Of a stretch of 64,000 nucleotides of DNA, positions 34,543 through 52,144 are shown in pieces. Below the pieces are notes generated by a model. The model was not told where the DNA came from and searched no databases. It worked only from the letters and a program-made list of their open reading frames with translations. This stretch comes from Euonymus europaeus (taxonomy: Eukaryota; Streptophyta; Magnoliopsida; Celastrales; Celastraceae). The DNA lies in assembly GCA_963580455.1 (NCBI GenBank), contig OY756965.1, forward strand, positions 1,624,501 through 1,688,500, written 5' to 3'. Each line of letters opens with the position of its first letter. Positions within the stretch are counted from its first letter, which is position 1. The position numbers and the translations under genes were made by a program.

Positions 34543-36110
34543 ATTATATATGTGGTTGTTGTGGAATCTCTAAGGGGATTAGATTATGGAGGGTGCTTGG
34601 TGTTGCTAATTGGATTATAGAAGTGCAGTTTCTTAACTTTACACAAATGACATTCTTCAATTTATGGAGAGATGTCTAATTTTTGTTTGGAGAGTAATTT
34701 AATTTAGAATAGATATGACTAAATTATTGATTTTCTTTTCTTTCCACATGCTTTCTGAGTTGAGCCATGACAAAAGAGACACCAAAAAATTTTAGGGACA
34801 AAAATAAAGTTGATGTATAAATGAGGGACAAAAAGTATAATTTTATCGATAAAAAAATCATCAAATTGGGGGCTAGGTCCATTTGTATCAAAAAGTGGTC
34901 AAGAAATGTCATTGTAGCCCAAAAGGTTTATGCTGCACATTTCATATTTCAAGACCTCGATGTCCAATCCATTTGAGTAGTGTTGTAATGGGGAATTTAT
35001 TTAGGTCAAATTATATGAGCTCAAAAAGTACTAAATTCGATTCTCTTCGAACTTTTATATACGGAGGCCTAATGATCGAGTTTAGTTTTATATCAAATGT
35101 CAAAAAGTAACTTGTGTAAAAGGGCAGTAGGGTGGGCGACTAGGACGATCATGTAAGGCCCATATTTTTTTAGAAATACTAATACTATAATCATCCCAGC
35201 CCATTTAAGCCACATTTTTAAAAAATTAGTTGAATAACTCCTAACCCATTTCAACCTATAACACAATTAAGTTTTAAAATAAAAATTCTCTTGATCTCTC
35301 CTTTCTATCCAACTCAAAGACAGATAATCGGATGTCACTCTCTTCCTCTCTTGTATAAAAATTCTCTTGATCTCTCCTTTCCATCCAACTCAAAAACAGA
35401 TAGTCAAACGCCACACTCTTCCTGATCTTTTGTCCTCTCTTCTTCCCCCCTTCTAGTCCCAACCCATCTAAGCCACATTTTTTAAAAATTAGTTGAATAG
35501 CTCCTAACCCATTTCAACCAAAAAAACAAAAAAAAAAACAATTAAGTTTCAAAATAAAAATCCTCTCGATCTCTCCTTTATCTCTACTTTTCAAAGATAG
35601 ACAGTCAGACGCCACTCCCTCCTTCCTTCCTCTCTTTTAATTTTTTTAAGAAACTCCCTTTTAAAGGTTCTTATAAGTTTTTGAACGCTCAATTACACCA
35701 TTATTCATATAGTGTCGTTATTGGTTATATAAAAAGAAAAAAACTTCAATATCCGCAAAATGGGAAATGAAATTGACACAAGGAGGAAGAGATGATAAGT
35801 TTCCGAATGCTCAATTACACCATTATTCATATAATATCGTTATCAGTTACATAAAAAGAAAAAACTTCAATATCCGCAAAAAATAGAAATGAAATTGACA
35901 CATGCATGAGGAGTTCAAATACCAACCGAAACCCCCTCGTAAAACAGGATGATGTCAATCTAAAAGGATTTTTTTTAAAAAAAATAAAAAAATAAAAAGA
36001 AAGAAAGAAAACACAATTAGGAAAAAAATAATAAATGAGGGGCAAAATAGAAATAAGAAGGCAAAAAAAAATCTAGAAAGACAACTGAATGGTGGTAGTT
36101 GACTGAAGGT
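34543..36110. repeat. Spacer with two local tandem duplications
   Basis: A ~270 bp block starting near 35190 (AGCCCATTTAAGCCACATTT) is repeated from about 35460, with TTCTCTTGATCTCTCC sub-blocks also repeated (35283, 35350, 35560). A second ~120 bp block starting CTCAATTACACCATTATTC at about 35688 recurs at 35808. AGGGACAAAAA-type strings near 34795 and 34828 resemble old MITE ends. No gene seen. Confidence 0.6.
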
Positions 36111-36229
36111 TTTTGTGTTCGAAATTTCGGTTTTTTCGTCGTTAAACCAGCAACACATGGACGCGAGATTACCAGCCCCAAACTGTGCCTTACAAGCAAC
36201 AGATTGGAAAGGAGGACACGCTACGACTT

Positions 36230-36670
36230 GTAGTCCACGTTCTTTGTTCCTCCACCGCTTTCAGCTCCAGTCCACGTTCTTTGTTCCCTTTCTGACTGCG
36301 ACTTCCATTCAACATACACGCAGTCCTTTTCAGATTTCTTTTGTTTCTTCAGTTCAATTTGTTATTTACAACAATCTCGCTCATCAGTATCGGCACCACA
36401 GGATCATTCATTTGGTTCAAGTAGGGCAACACATTTGATTCACTTTCGATTACTCTTACTCTGTAAGTGTTTGTATTTCCATCGGGGTCTATTTGGTATG
36501 GGAGAAAATTAGTCCCATGTGTTTGTTTGGTCTGACTAGCTTCAGTAGTTTTTGTTCATCCATGTTGAGATGCAGCTATTGAAAACTTGAATTGTGTTTA
36601 TTAAGTATATTGGGGCTGTGTACTTTGTTTACATGAATTGAACTCAGTTTTTGTTTAATGCCTATTTGTA
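36230..36670 (+). other. Promoter/5' leader region and leader intron of the ABC1K7-like gene
   Basis: AGTCCACGTTCTTTGTTCC is directly repeated at about 36232 and 36270. CTCTGTAAGTG near 36460 is a good donor and TATTTGTAG at 36671 a good acceptor, giving a leader intron of about 210 bp that ends about 25 bases before the ATG. Transcription start not determined. Confidence 0.45.
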
Positions 36671-36695
36671 GGGGTTGTATTGTTTAAAACTTTAA

Positions 36696-39600
36696 ATGGC
36701 GGCAGTATTGGCTTCACAGAGCTTTTATTGCTGCAACATGGATTTGATAAATCAAGGAAGATCAATGGATACTCTTGGTTTTTCAAGCTCAGTTTCCGAT
36801 GAGTTCATGAGGTTTGAGAGGCAAACAAGTAATAGGGGCGCCGCGAAATCAATCAAATTTAATGTGGAAATGCGGCAAACTGAATTGCCGTCGAAATTGG
36901 GTGGCAATGGGAGATTGGGTATCAATGGAAAAGCAGGTATGGAGAAACGAGATGTTAAAATGGTACCTTCAAGTAAGGTAATGAATAGCAAATATCCAAA
37001 CAGTAATAAAGTAGATATGGTGAATGGATCAAGAAAGGTTGTCAATGGAGCAAGTATAGTTAAGAGAGATCCTACTCCTGCCCTTTCAAAGACTTCGAAA
37101 TTTAGAGACTCTAAAGAACTTCCACCAATGGAAGATTTAAAGGTCCTTCCCTCGGATGAGGGATTTAGTTGGGCTAATGAAAACTACAACTCCTGGCAAA
37201 GGACCGTTGACGTTTGGTCTTTTGTAATTTCTTTTCGTGGTCGTGTTCTGTTGGACAATGCGAAATGGGCATATTTGGGAGGGTTCACGGAAGAGAAGCA
37301 GGTGAGATGTGTAACTAGTCTCATACAGTTATCATATACAGCCATTCCTATGCTCACCATGAATCCTTTTCCACCTAGTTTCTTGAAGGGAGTATTTGTT
37401 CTTTCTTATATAATTTTTGAATGCTTACTTTGTTCAGAGAAACAGAAGGAAGAAAACAGCCTCATGGCTACGTGAGAGTGTATTGCAGCTTGGTCCAACT
37501 TTTATCAAACTTGGACAACTGTCATCAACAAGGTCTGATTTGTTTCCCCGCGAGTTTGTCAATGAGCTTGCCAAGTTGCAGGTACTTCTTGATTTGAGTC
37601 TGCATTCATTTTTAGTGGGTTTTATCCTCTCAAATTATTATGCTTTGAGGTAGAAACTAGAAAACCAACTGGTTTTTCCATTTGGTCTTTTTCTCCCTGA
37701 ATATGTTGTATTATGTACTTTGAATCTGTGAGTAAATTTTCTGTCACTCTCATCTGATAATTCAGGATAGGGTCCCTGCATTCTCACCAGAAAAGGCTAG
37801 AAGCCTCATCGAGAATGAACTCGGAGCTCCAATTAAATTATTGTTCAAGGAGTTTGAGGACCGTCCAATAGCAGCTGCTAGTCTTGGTCAGGTGTTTTAT
37901 TTTTCTCAAAGAAATTATTTTCTAATGTTATTACCAGCAGTTTATATGAAAATGGTCATTTATCTTTACCCTACTTTTCCAAGATGCTCTGAAAATGGGA
38001 CTACAAAATTGAGAAACTACGGAAATTTATGTGAATGAAATCGGTAAAGGTGGACCAGAAACTTTTGAAGGAAACTATGTATTTCTTGGAGAAACAACTA
38101 AGCGAACAAGTGGAGAAAGGACAATAGCTTTTATGGATTATAAAATTTTACTACTTCACTATTCTTAAATTAATTGACCTGAAGTACATAAGCTACCCAA
38201 GTTTTTTTAGATAGTATTTAAAATGTAGCCCCAATTATTCTTTCATGCAATTTTCTTTTATCTGATTTTTTTAAAGTCCTATTCTTAGGTTCACCGGGCA
38301 ATCCTGCATAATGGAGAGAAAATAGTCGTGAAAGTTCAGAGGCCTGGTCTCAAGAAGCTTTTTAAAATTGATTTGCGTAAGTGGTGAACAGCTTGGCTAT
38401 TCTAATCTCAGAGATAATGTTGGTTTCTGTAATTATGTCTTCGAAGATGAATTCCTTCTTTATCTTTCATGTCAAATCAGTTCCGTCACCATTTTTGCCT
38501 GTGTTATATTTATTATTTCAACGGGGATATTTTTGGTATGATTAAGATATCTTAAATTGTGAAAGAGATGAGTTATGGTGACTTTAGTGTTCTAGAATAG
38601 GTGCAGAATGTTAGAAGGCTCATAAACAAAAACATTTATGAGGAGTTTCAAAGTTGACATTTGATATACACAATAGACGGAGAAAAAACTTATTCTGTCA
38701 GTCCCAAATTTTGCAACATTTATCAATATCGTAGTATGCGTTGTCGGAATAACGTTCAGTCATACATTTTGTTTAACTGATTGGAGGCTTTCTTAGAAAG
38801 CTGAAACTATAGATCTGTATGATTTAAGTTCTGTTTCTTTGTGCAGCATTTATTTTTTGTTGAAATTAGCAGTTTTGGTTGTTTGTCTAATTTTCTTCTT
38901 CTTCATTCCAAAGGGAATTTAAAGCTGATTGCAGAATATTTCCAGAGAAGTGAGACTTTGGGTGGTCCTACTAGGGATTGGATTGGTATATATGAAGAAT
39001 GCTCAACGTAAGTAGTAAGCCTCTATTAGTTGTAATGTAGTTTATGCAAATTTTCCAAAATGTCTTTTGGAGCAATAGTTTCTAGAGTATATAACAAAAG
39101 ATAACTACCTACCTCCTTGTAGCCTTCAACCTTGTACCCTTGTCCAAGTGGCATCTGATTCTGTTGTATTGGGTTAAACACTTAAACTTCATAACTTTTT
39201 CTAATGCATTTGTGCAATGCGATACGCAGTTCCTTATATTAATCATTTGTGAAAACACATCTTCCTTTGCTCTATGATAATTTCAGGATATTATACCAAG
39301 AAATTGATTATATTAATGAAGGGAGAAATGCTGATAAATTCCGCCGAGACTTTCGGAATATAAAGTGGGTTCGGGTACCTGTACGTTTCTCTCTGAACTA
39401 ATGCTTCTTCTATCAGTCGTATCTTATTTTTTTCAATTTTTTCCATTCTGGCTTAACCCTGTAATTTGATACTGGACATGGATCTTCTATTCTTCCTCCT
39501 TTTGAATGTGTTGAAGGTCTCAATGATGCTTTATTATAAAAACTCTATCTATTTTGCAGCTGGTGTTTTGGGATTATACTGCCACAAAAGTTCTGACCTT

Positions 39601-42107
39601 GGAGTATGTACCAGGTTTACTTTTAAACAATGATGCTTTAGTTACTTCAAAATCATGTCGAATTTTATATTCCATAAGGTCCGAGAATTTTGGTACAGCA
39701 ATTCTGATTAATTCAGTCTGATTATAATTGATTTGATATGTTTAACTTTGTGGGCAGGCATTAAAATAAATGGATTGGATATGCTAGATTCACGAGGTCA
39801 TAATCGTTCTCGAATTGCATCACATGCCATTGAAGCATACTTGATTCAAGTAAATGACTCCCACAGTCCCTAAATATGTACATTTGCCTAATGATTTCTC
39901 ACAGAAAATATGATTGATATTGCCTTATGTCGCACGTGAATTCTGTGATGAACCATATGCTTCAGATTCTCATTAACAGTATTAGTTAACTGAATGTTTT
40001 CAGATTTTAAAAACCGGTTTCTTTCACGCGGATCCTCATCCTGGAAACCTTGCTATTGATACGGATGAAGCAATAATTTATTATGATTTTGGAATGATGG
40101 GGGAGATCAAATCATTTACAAGGGAGAGGTTACTTCAACTTTTTTATGCAGTTTATGAGAAAGATGCTAAAAAGGTTAGATTCTATCTCTTAGTATTGTT
40201 ACCTTTGCATTTGCAAATACCCGTACTCCAGGAACAGGTTATTGCAAAGTTGATGGGACCCAAACATAAAACAGACTTTTGTTAATTGATGGAATATCTT
40301 TCGATGATGGGGTTTCCCCCGCTTTTATGGGAAGGATTAGTGTTAATCTTTTTTTCACAACTGGTTGAGATTGTTACAAACATATGTGTGCTGCTTTGTT
40401 TGTTTATTTGTTTTTCATTTTCTTAAGGTATGTGCCTCCTTACAATTTCTTAACCCACTTTTTTCCATAAATAATCTCCTGGAGTCCGCTAGAAAATCAA
40501 TACAAAATCATTTTTTCAATACTAACCCCTTATTTAGATAGTCTTCAATGACCCTGCTTGATATGCCAACTCTCACAATTAAATATAATGCAGGTTATGG
40601 AAAGTCTCATAGAACTTGAAGCACTTCAGCCCACAGGAGATATGTCATCGGTAGGTAGTATGCGTGCTTTCTCAATATCTGAAAAAGAGCTGGAAATATT
40701 ACATGGATGATATTCTATTTCAAATGGGTTTTAGAGGCACTTCGTAGTATTGATCTTGTAAATGAATTTACTGTACTTTCTCTTACCAGGTGAGGAGATC
40801 CGTGCAATACTTTTTGGACAACTTACTTAGCCAGACACCAGATCAGCAGCAGACGTTGGCTGCCATTGGAGAGGTATACACCAACGAGTGCTTGAAAGTC
40901 ATTTTACTGATAAAAAAAACTCAGGACATACTGATTCTGTTTTCTAATCTTCTGCTTGGTTGTTTAATTTCACAGGATTTATTTGCCATAGCTCAGGATC
41001 AACCATTTCGGTTCCCGGCCACCTTTACCTTTGTGCTAAGGGCATTTTCAACTCTTGAAGGTGCTCTCTCTGTATGCAGAACCGCCACTTAGCCAGTATA
41101 AGACATTATTTGAGATCATCAACCAATAAAACAATATCATATTCAATAATGTATGCTCAGTAGGAATTTTGAAATTTTTTTATTTTCATTCACGTGATTT
41201 CATACTTTCCTTGCAGGTATTGGTAAGATACTCGATCCAGATTTTTCGTTTGCAAAGGTTGCTGCACCATATGCGCAGGTTATATATTTCAACTCTTTCA
41301 TTTGTAGCAGCTTTTGCAGATGCTTTGACTTTCCATTTGTATGATTCACTAACAACTTCACGCTGCTCTCAGGAGCTCTTAGATACAAAGCAACAGCAGC
41401 GTGCCGGGACACAGCTTCTAAGAGAAATAAGGAAACAAGCTGATGATGTACTGCATTTTGCCATTGTTTCTCTTCTAGCTTTGCTTAATTTCCTCTGTTT
41501 TCAAATGAAAATGCCCACTTTCAATTCTTCTAAATTTTGTTCTAGTAGCACATAACTGCCGGTTCTAATAGCACTTTTCTGTTTCTCCAGGCCAGAACTT
41601 ACACCATATCCATGCCATACAGAGTGCAAAGGATAGAGGAATTTGTGCAACAACTAGAATCTGGAGATCTAAAACTCCGAGTCAGGGTGCTTGAGGTAAT
41701 TACTCACAAACACCTTGAGCACTAAGGGTCTTTTATCTCATTTCTAGTTACCTTAAATTTCCAAACTGGATTCAACAGTCCGAAAGAGCTGCTCGTAAAG
41801 CATCGATACTGCAAATGGGAACCATTTACACAGTATTTGGAGGTACTCTGCTAAACCTTGGGATCACCTTAAGCAATCAAGGCAATCAAATTATTGCCAA
41901 CGGTTCATTCATTGGCGCAGGTGATTTTTTTGTTTTGTTGAACTTACTCAATCCGGATTGGATCAATCACTCTATATGTTTGGAATTGATTCGATTTTCT
42001 TTGTGGCCGACGGTTGTCTTTGACTGGATGCAGGTGTTTTCCTCACACTTTTTCTTAGGACAATGCAGCGAGTGAAAATGCTCGATAAATTTGAGACGAT
42101 GATTTGA
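36696..42107 (+). CDS. ABC1K7: ABC1K7/SIA1-type atypical kinase, chloroplast
   Basis: Complete 717-residue protein in 17 exons: 36696-37301, 37438-37581, 37766-37891, 38289-38376, 38914-39007, 39287-39380, 39560-39614, 39758-39849, 40004-40174, 40594-40650, 40790-40873, 40976-41060, 41217-41278, 41373-41447, 41591-41695, 41779-41920 and 42034-42107. ABC1 (UbiB-like) hallmarks: KLGQ at 226-229 (KxGQ motif), the Ala-rich loop IAAASLGQ at 285-292, the ATP-site Lys 307 in [16 protein letters not shown] at 441-448 and DFG at 461-463. The N-terminal ~190 residues are basic and low-complexity, consistent with a plastid transit region. The start [10 protein letters not shown] agrees with my memory of Arabidopsis SIA1 (At3g07700). 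That protein affects plastid lipids, iron distribution and oxidative-stress tolerance. Probable membrane helices near the C-terminus ([20 protein letters not shown]). Donor GTTAGA after exon 9 is weak. Confidence 0.96.
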
Positions 42108-42329
42108 TTTGTGAATGGCGAAGTTTTTCCTTTCTCAACGGATCTTTGATCTCAAATTCTGAAGCCAGTACATAGTTTCATAACTTTAAACCACAGAAAG
42201 AAAAATGCCTAATTTTTTTCTTCTTCATATGCTTAGCCAAGTATAGGTTTGTGCAGTGTATGTGAATATAAGATGTTTCAATAGAATTATGAATGGCTCT
42301 GCCAATTGCCATGTAAAATTAAACATCTC

Positions 42330-43540
42330 TCTGATGGCATAAATGATTCAAAGAAGGGATATATTTTTGAGTCAACCATGGGTTTGTACTTTGTAATTAG
42401 CAGCAGAAATGGTAGGCCGCCAAAATTGGTTGAGCGAGCACAAGTATATTGATGGCTAAGTATTGCAGACTGCATATAGGTTGTGCATCTTATTAGGGTT
42501 GGGGAAAAAATGGTTTCGGGTCGGATAATTTATAGATGTTTGGTATGTATAAATAAATGACCTGATGGTTGGAGTTTAGAGTGATATTAATGTCGAATGG
42601 ATGAAGTTATATGATGTCATTTTGGGTCAGAAAAACACTAAACAAATAAATTTACAGCTTAAAGTTATGGGATCCACATAATGTACAGTCACATTAATAC
42701 ATAATTGTCCTTGTGTATCTTAAAAGTTTTCAATTTCTACATAATTCTTAATTTTAATACATTTTTTTTTAATTTTATATATAAATTTATTCTCACAAAA
42801 AAAATTAATCAAATACCCATAATATTTTATACAGCTTAAAACTCTATAACATTTGTCAGTTTAAACCTATAAAATATAATTATAAAACAAACGCATTCTA
42901 AGCTTATTTGACAGTTTATAAGCTTTCAAAATTTACGTTTCACTAAATACCCACCAGACTAGTCTATTTGGGGGAATGAAACCGGTACCTGGCCACCAGC
43001 CCACTACGTGCTCAGTGATGTACATGCATTGCGGCCTTTTCTCTGACTCCACCCTATCGGTATCAGCCCGCGCACGCAGCCACGCCAACTCCTTCAAAAT
43101 GCCAAAATTGACTTGGACCATTATTGATTTTGAAATTTATGAGTTGATAACTCTTGACTAGTGTAAAATGGACGAAGCAGTCAATAAAATCAGTCTATGA
43201 ATCTATGATGCAAGAACTAAATAGGACTATATACAATAATTAAAACCACAAAATTACAAAAAATTTCATATAATCCATCAATAATTAAAATAATAGTCGA
43301 TAATCAACCATTCAATCAATTAAATTAATACAAAAGTAAAATAAAATCGACCATAACTTATCTTTTACATCCCCAATAGAAGAAAAAAAATGGACAAAAG
43401 TGTGAACTATTTTCTCTCCAAATTTTTTTCCTACACACTTCTCATTAATCTAAAAAATCTCACTATTAAAATACTTAACTGCCCTCTTCTTGCAAAACCT
43501 AACCCCAATCCCTATATATTTCTCTCTCCTGCCAAGACGA
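42330..43540. other. Intergenic spacer, no gene seen
   Basis: 3' flank of the kinase gene and AT-rich sequence. A short GC-richer patch at 42965-43110 (CCACCAGCCCACTACGTGC) has no gene-like frame. Nothing else recognised. Confidence 0.4.
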
Positions 43541-43734
43541 ATTCACATTGGGTCAAGGGGGTCGACTGCCCCAGCTTAATTTTTTTTAGTATTATATATA
43601 TATATATATCATATAATATATGCATTATACATATGACATAAAGACATGCGGTTATGTTATTAATACATGACATATGAGACTTGAGAGTTCATATGTTGCT
43701 ATCTCATCACAATTCACAAGCCCAAAAAATTGTA

Positions 43735-43940
43735 ATTGACTTTGCCTGTTCTAACTGCATCACGAGAGAGAGTTTTTTCAATCATCATGAAATTTGTGAT
43801 GAAAAGACTACGAAATCGAATGAGAGATGAATGATTCAATGATTGTCTACTTATATACATTGAAAAAGAAGTATTTGATTAAATTTCTAATGAAATTATC
43901 ATACAATATGACGAATATGAAAACTCCAAATAGCATCTGA
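43735..43940 (+). pseudogene. hAT transposase C-terminal remnant
   Basis: Readable pieces, in order: VFSIIMKFVMKRLRNRMRDE, then a stop, then FNDCLLIYIEKEVFD, another stop, then SNEIII. This is the C-terminal end of the hAT dimerisation domain as found in plant TTF-type zinc-finger hAT proteins (compare RAFSAMK, RLRNRM, D.W..DCLV.YIEKDIF). It is broken by two stops with no upstream domain nearby. GGGTCAAGGGGGTCGACTGC at 43550 may be another piece of the same old element. It has no function as a protein. Confidence 0.75.
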
Positions 43941-44224
43941 TGAGTTGCAAAGTAATTCGTTGAAAAAAAACTATCAAAAAAGGGTGCACTCATAATCATA
44001 ATTTGCTTTTTTTTTTTTTTGAGAATATAATTTGCTATTTCTTAAACGAGGGTTTCTGTTAATAGCATGTTATGTAAAAAAAGCAGGTGCATCTAGTCCA
44101 AGAATGGACAAATCAGTCAATAAAATTGGTCTACGAGGCCTGGGACGGATGAGTTCTTTATTTTAATATTTTATCATCGTCCTCGCTCTCCCTCGTTCTA
44201 TCAAATTACTTCGTACCTGCAAAC

Positions 44225-45302
44225 TTTTCTGCTCGGACTTCCCCTCTCTCTCCCTCCCTCAAACTCGAGAGTTCTAGCTCCTACAGTGCCTAAATAGAGA
44301 GAGGTGAGAAACTCCGTCTATATTTTTCTTTTTTGGATTTATCATCTGTTATTCACGCGGAGGAGGCGGTTCAATTTCTTTGCTAGATAGTATCACATTT
44401 CTCGCCGATTTGCTTGGCATGCGCATTTCATCTTTTTCTACTTTATGGAGTCCAATCCATGCATACGCATTTAAACTATTTCTACTTGATCGTTGATCTT
44501 GATTCGCTCAATTGAAGCTTTGGCTTATTGATTTATGATTTAGCGAGAGTATGCCATAAACGATTTAAACGCGGAAATGATTCTTTTCTTATACTCGTTA
44601 GATCTAGTTCGGTTATATAAATTGGTCTAGTGTTCCTCATGTCGTGTTTTGTTCTAGTATATTTGGTTTCTGTGAAATGTTTGTGAAGGCAAAATCGATC
44701 GCTGCTTCGACTTTCTAGCGTTGAGTTGATTTGATTTCTTCTGGAAAATTGAAAAGGAGTAGCTTAACCTAACCATATTGTTAATTAGGTTAGCGTTCAT
44801 CAGAAGTCCGATGGAGCTTTGGCTGTTTGTATAAAATGTATGTTGTGATTCAAAGTCAACGGTCATAAGCCTTTAATTCTTTTGGACGAGATAAAGTTCT
44901 ACTGTATTTTTTCTTAAGATCACAGCCAAAAACCTGCGTATCATTGTTATTTGTTATTTTAATTGCTGTAATTAGCAATATGTTCTCTCTTTTTTTTTGT
45001 AATTTCTGTAATTATATCCTCTTGGCTTGGTAAATTTGAATCAGATGTGTCAAGGTTAGTTTAGTTCGATCTATCATTTCTAATTGTGAATCTATTTTTG
45101 GCACTTTTTTCCGTAGTACTTTTGTCGAAAAGATAATATTTCAGTTTCCATCATGCTTTTGCTGTGTAGTATGCTTAGCATAATTTCACCTGCCTAACAA
45201 GTCAGAGATAAAAACTTTAGTTGTTAAGAGTTTGTGTGATTCATGTTTCTGAAATTAATTGAAGTTTCAACGCGTGCAGGTTCCCCATCGCATTAAAAGT
45301 CC
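44225..45302 (+). other. AACT 5' untranslated exon and 976 bp leader intron
   Basis: A C/T-rich leader (about 44225-44303) ends TAGAGAGAG before GTGAGAA at 44304. The intron runs to CGTGCAG at 45279, and 23 untranslated bases precede the ATG. A long leader intron like this often raises expression in plant housekeeping genes; here that is inference. Confidence 0.6.
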
Positions 45303-49178
<3,876 letters not shown>

Positions 49179-49299
49179 GTCTTTTCACGCGTGGTAAGTC
49201 ATGCATATTGCACTAAAAAGTCGCAGCTTTGCATAACAAAATCACTTTCCAGACTGTTTTCTGGTCATTGCTACAAAATTATACATCTCGTATTAGTTA

Positions 49300-50865
49300 T
49301 TTTCTCAGTTAAAAAATTCCACATTTTGACAAATTGTGAACTCAAATTGTTTATTACCCGACTGCTGTGCCTATAAATATGCCATCTTCATATTGAAGTA
49401 CATTACTCTTGTTTTTAGTCTGCTTTATCATTCAAATGAATTCTTACACTTCTTTTTCACCCAACCCAATATTGATGAAGAGATGATAATCTTGCGTTTT
49501 AAAACACACTGAAACAAGTCTTAGTTTGTAGTAATTTCAATGATTCTTAATCTCTTTCTTTGGTGAAAAAGATCAATTTTTAGATATTAAAACCTACATG
49601 GTCTTCTGCAAAACTGGAACTTTTTGATACAAATGACATTGTGAAACTGATAATTGATGCAGACACAACAAAATGATAGTACGTTGTCCCTTTAAACTGC
49701 ACTTTGAGTGATGCATGTTGCGTGCATTTCAGTCTAGCAATTTGTTATTTTGCCCATGTTGGTAAATAATCAAGTCATTTTTTTTCTCGAAAAGTTGCAC
49801 CAAATTTTAACACCCGAGGACTTGCTTCTTCCTTTCAGGCTGTGCTCGATGATCGGGACTTTTGAAATCAGTAGCGGAGGAGGATGTTGTGCAATTTCAT
49901 CTCTTGCCTTCCATTTATCCTTTCCTTTTTAATAGTGATGTCTCCACTCTCCACAAATAAAGTTAAAAATGTATTTGTTTTGTTTTTGTAGTTCCGTTAG
50001 GAAATAATTCCTCGTGTTGTACTCTCTAGGTAGCGAGATATCAATGTACATTGGTTTCTTCGCACGGTTCAAGGTCGAGTAAATTAGTTATGATCGAGAT
50101 CATCGTAGTTGGTATTTCAGTTACTCCAACTGTTGAATTACACACAAAACTTCATGTAGATTATATGAAGTTAACGCATTTACTCGGATCTCGCGATCTC
50201 AAGTTATCGTGATCTTTATCATTTTTGCGAGGGTTTCTCCTGTGGGCATGCCCTTACTGCCATCTGGTGGCCCAAATGTCAAATTGCAGCTAGAATCACA
50301 TAAGTGGTGGGCTTAGTAGGCTGTGCCGTGTTGGTTTAATTTTCTTCTGGATGGGTTAGGTTGTAACTTGGATTGGTTTTTTTATTTGAACTAAACTAGT
50401 TATAGGGCTAAATTTGATTGGAATGAAACGTTATCCTTCCGAACCATCTTCCATATGCAATACACAAACAATACCATTTTCTTTCCAGATTCACCTTGGA
50501 AGTGTGCATCATCTTAGATCATTCTTTTAGTTTATCTTAACAGTTGGAAAAATTCGGGTCAATCCGAGTTTGACAACGTAGAGTATTCATAAGATATTTG
50601 CATGTTTGGATCCGGATTTGTTTGAATTTTTGGACGTACTTAATTGGTCATATCCATAATGATTTAAATCCGGACAAACAAATTGAATAATAATTCGATT
50701 TCGATTAGGATTCGAACAATTAAATTAAAAAAAAATTGTATTTAGAGTCTAATTTCATACATAAAATTCATGTAAAAATTTGATGTATTCCAGATCGAAC
50801 AAATCAAACATCTAAATCGGACATAATTTTATCATCCTATTTCATCTATAACGTACATTTAGGGA
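49300..50865. other. AACT 3' flank and intergenic spacer, no gene seen
   Basis: Possible 3' UTR sequence to about 49500, with diffuse AT-rich sequence beyond. The stretch 50030-50240 has GATCTCGCGATCTCAAG and CGAGATCATCG strings, but no structure that I can assign. Confidence 0.4.
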
Positions 50866-50869
50866 ACAA

Positions 50870-51920
50870 AAATGTTATGGGACCCAACTTTTATTAGCTC
50901 AACTCAACCCAAGTCTACATGGCACTCCATGTTGGTGTGCAATGTTGGACTTTTTTAAAAAAAATCAGCTTTTATTTATCTTTTCCATAAAAAAAAACTT
51001 TAAAACGTTTTATCTCTCAAAATACATGTTAGATTTCAAAAAAAATTACATATTCGAACTCAGCGTATAAAAATCTTTCTAATAAAACCCATTGTCTATA
51101 GTTTTTATTGCGTTTTTTCAATTACATTATTTTTAAAAATAATGCAATTCATATATATGATGTGTAAAGTGTTTATTCAAGCTAAAATTTTATTATATTA
51201 TGACAGTATAATATATATTCATTATTTTTTGCATTTTTATTGAAATTATGTTGATTATCTGAACTCGTTAGAGTATAATAGTTAGGACCCTAAAGTTTAA
51301 CACTTGAAACATTTAGGATTTTGTAGTGAATCCGTCGAGATTTAGTGAATTTGAGTCTTTTAGGTTACAAAATTGAAATCCGCTACACGAGCCCGTTAGG
51401 GTTTAGCAAATTCGTTCCCCTTGGGGTTTATAACACTTACTGTTTAGGTTACAGCATGAAAATTCGATACACGATCCCGTTAGGGTTTAGCGAATCCGTT
51501 CCTTTTATGGTTAACACTTATTGTTTAGGTTATAGTAAGAACATTCGATATACAAGCTCATATTGGTACCCATAAATAAACATTAGAACCTACGTAACCC
51601 ACATATTAGTACAAAAAAATAATGTAATTAAAAACAATGTAATTAAGAATGAGTGATTAAAACCTATCGATGATAGATCTTGTTGGATAGATCTTTACTT
51701 GTTGATTATGGATACGTAATTTTTTTCGAAATCTAATATGTATTTTAAGAGGTAAAGTGTTTTAAAATTTTGTTTAAGAAAAAAAATAAAAAAATGTGAT
51801 GTGAGTTTTTCAAATGAGATATTTTAATTTTTAAAATTTTAATTTTCAATGTCATTTGCTTATAAAGCATGCCATGTAGACTTGAATTAATTGTTAGGTT
51901 ACATAAACTTGGGTTATTTA
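50870..51920. mobile_element. MULE-like non-autonomous element with long TIRs and internal tandem repeats
   Basis: AAGTCTACATGGCA at 50911-50924 is inverted at 51870-51883. Similarity continues outward (GGGACCCAACTTTTA against ATAACCCAAGTTTAT) and inward (ACTTTAAAACGTTTTATCTC and AAAATACATGTTAGATTTC against the reverse complement of 51720-51790). The inverted repeats are therefore over 200 bp, as in Mutator-like MITEs. The centre (51250-51580) has about four units of an ~80 bp repeat with GTTAGGGTTTAGC and TTGTTTAGGTTA, the reverse complement of the repeat in the 33.7 kb element. No transposase. Confidence 0.7.
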
Positions 51921-52144
51921 GCACTACTATTTAGGGAGAGTTGAACTTGGAGATGATTCAGAAGTGGGCCCTCATAATCCACATCTCTCGCAGTCTTTTA
52001 AACATGGCATGTCTTTGCCCAGTGGCCCACAACTCTCTCTTTCCTTTTGCTCTTCAGAATCATCTTCCATCTACCTTCCTTTCACGCCAACATCCCAAAA
52101 AAGGAAGGCGACTTCATTTCCTCCTAAATCTCTCTCTGACGATC

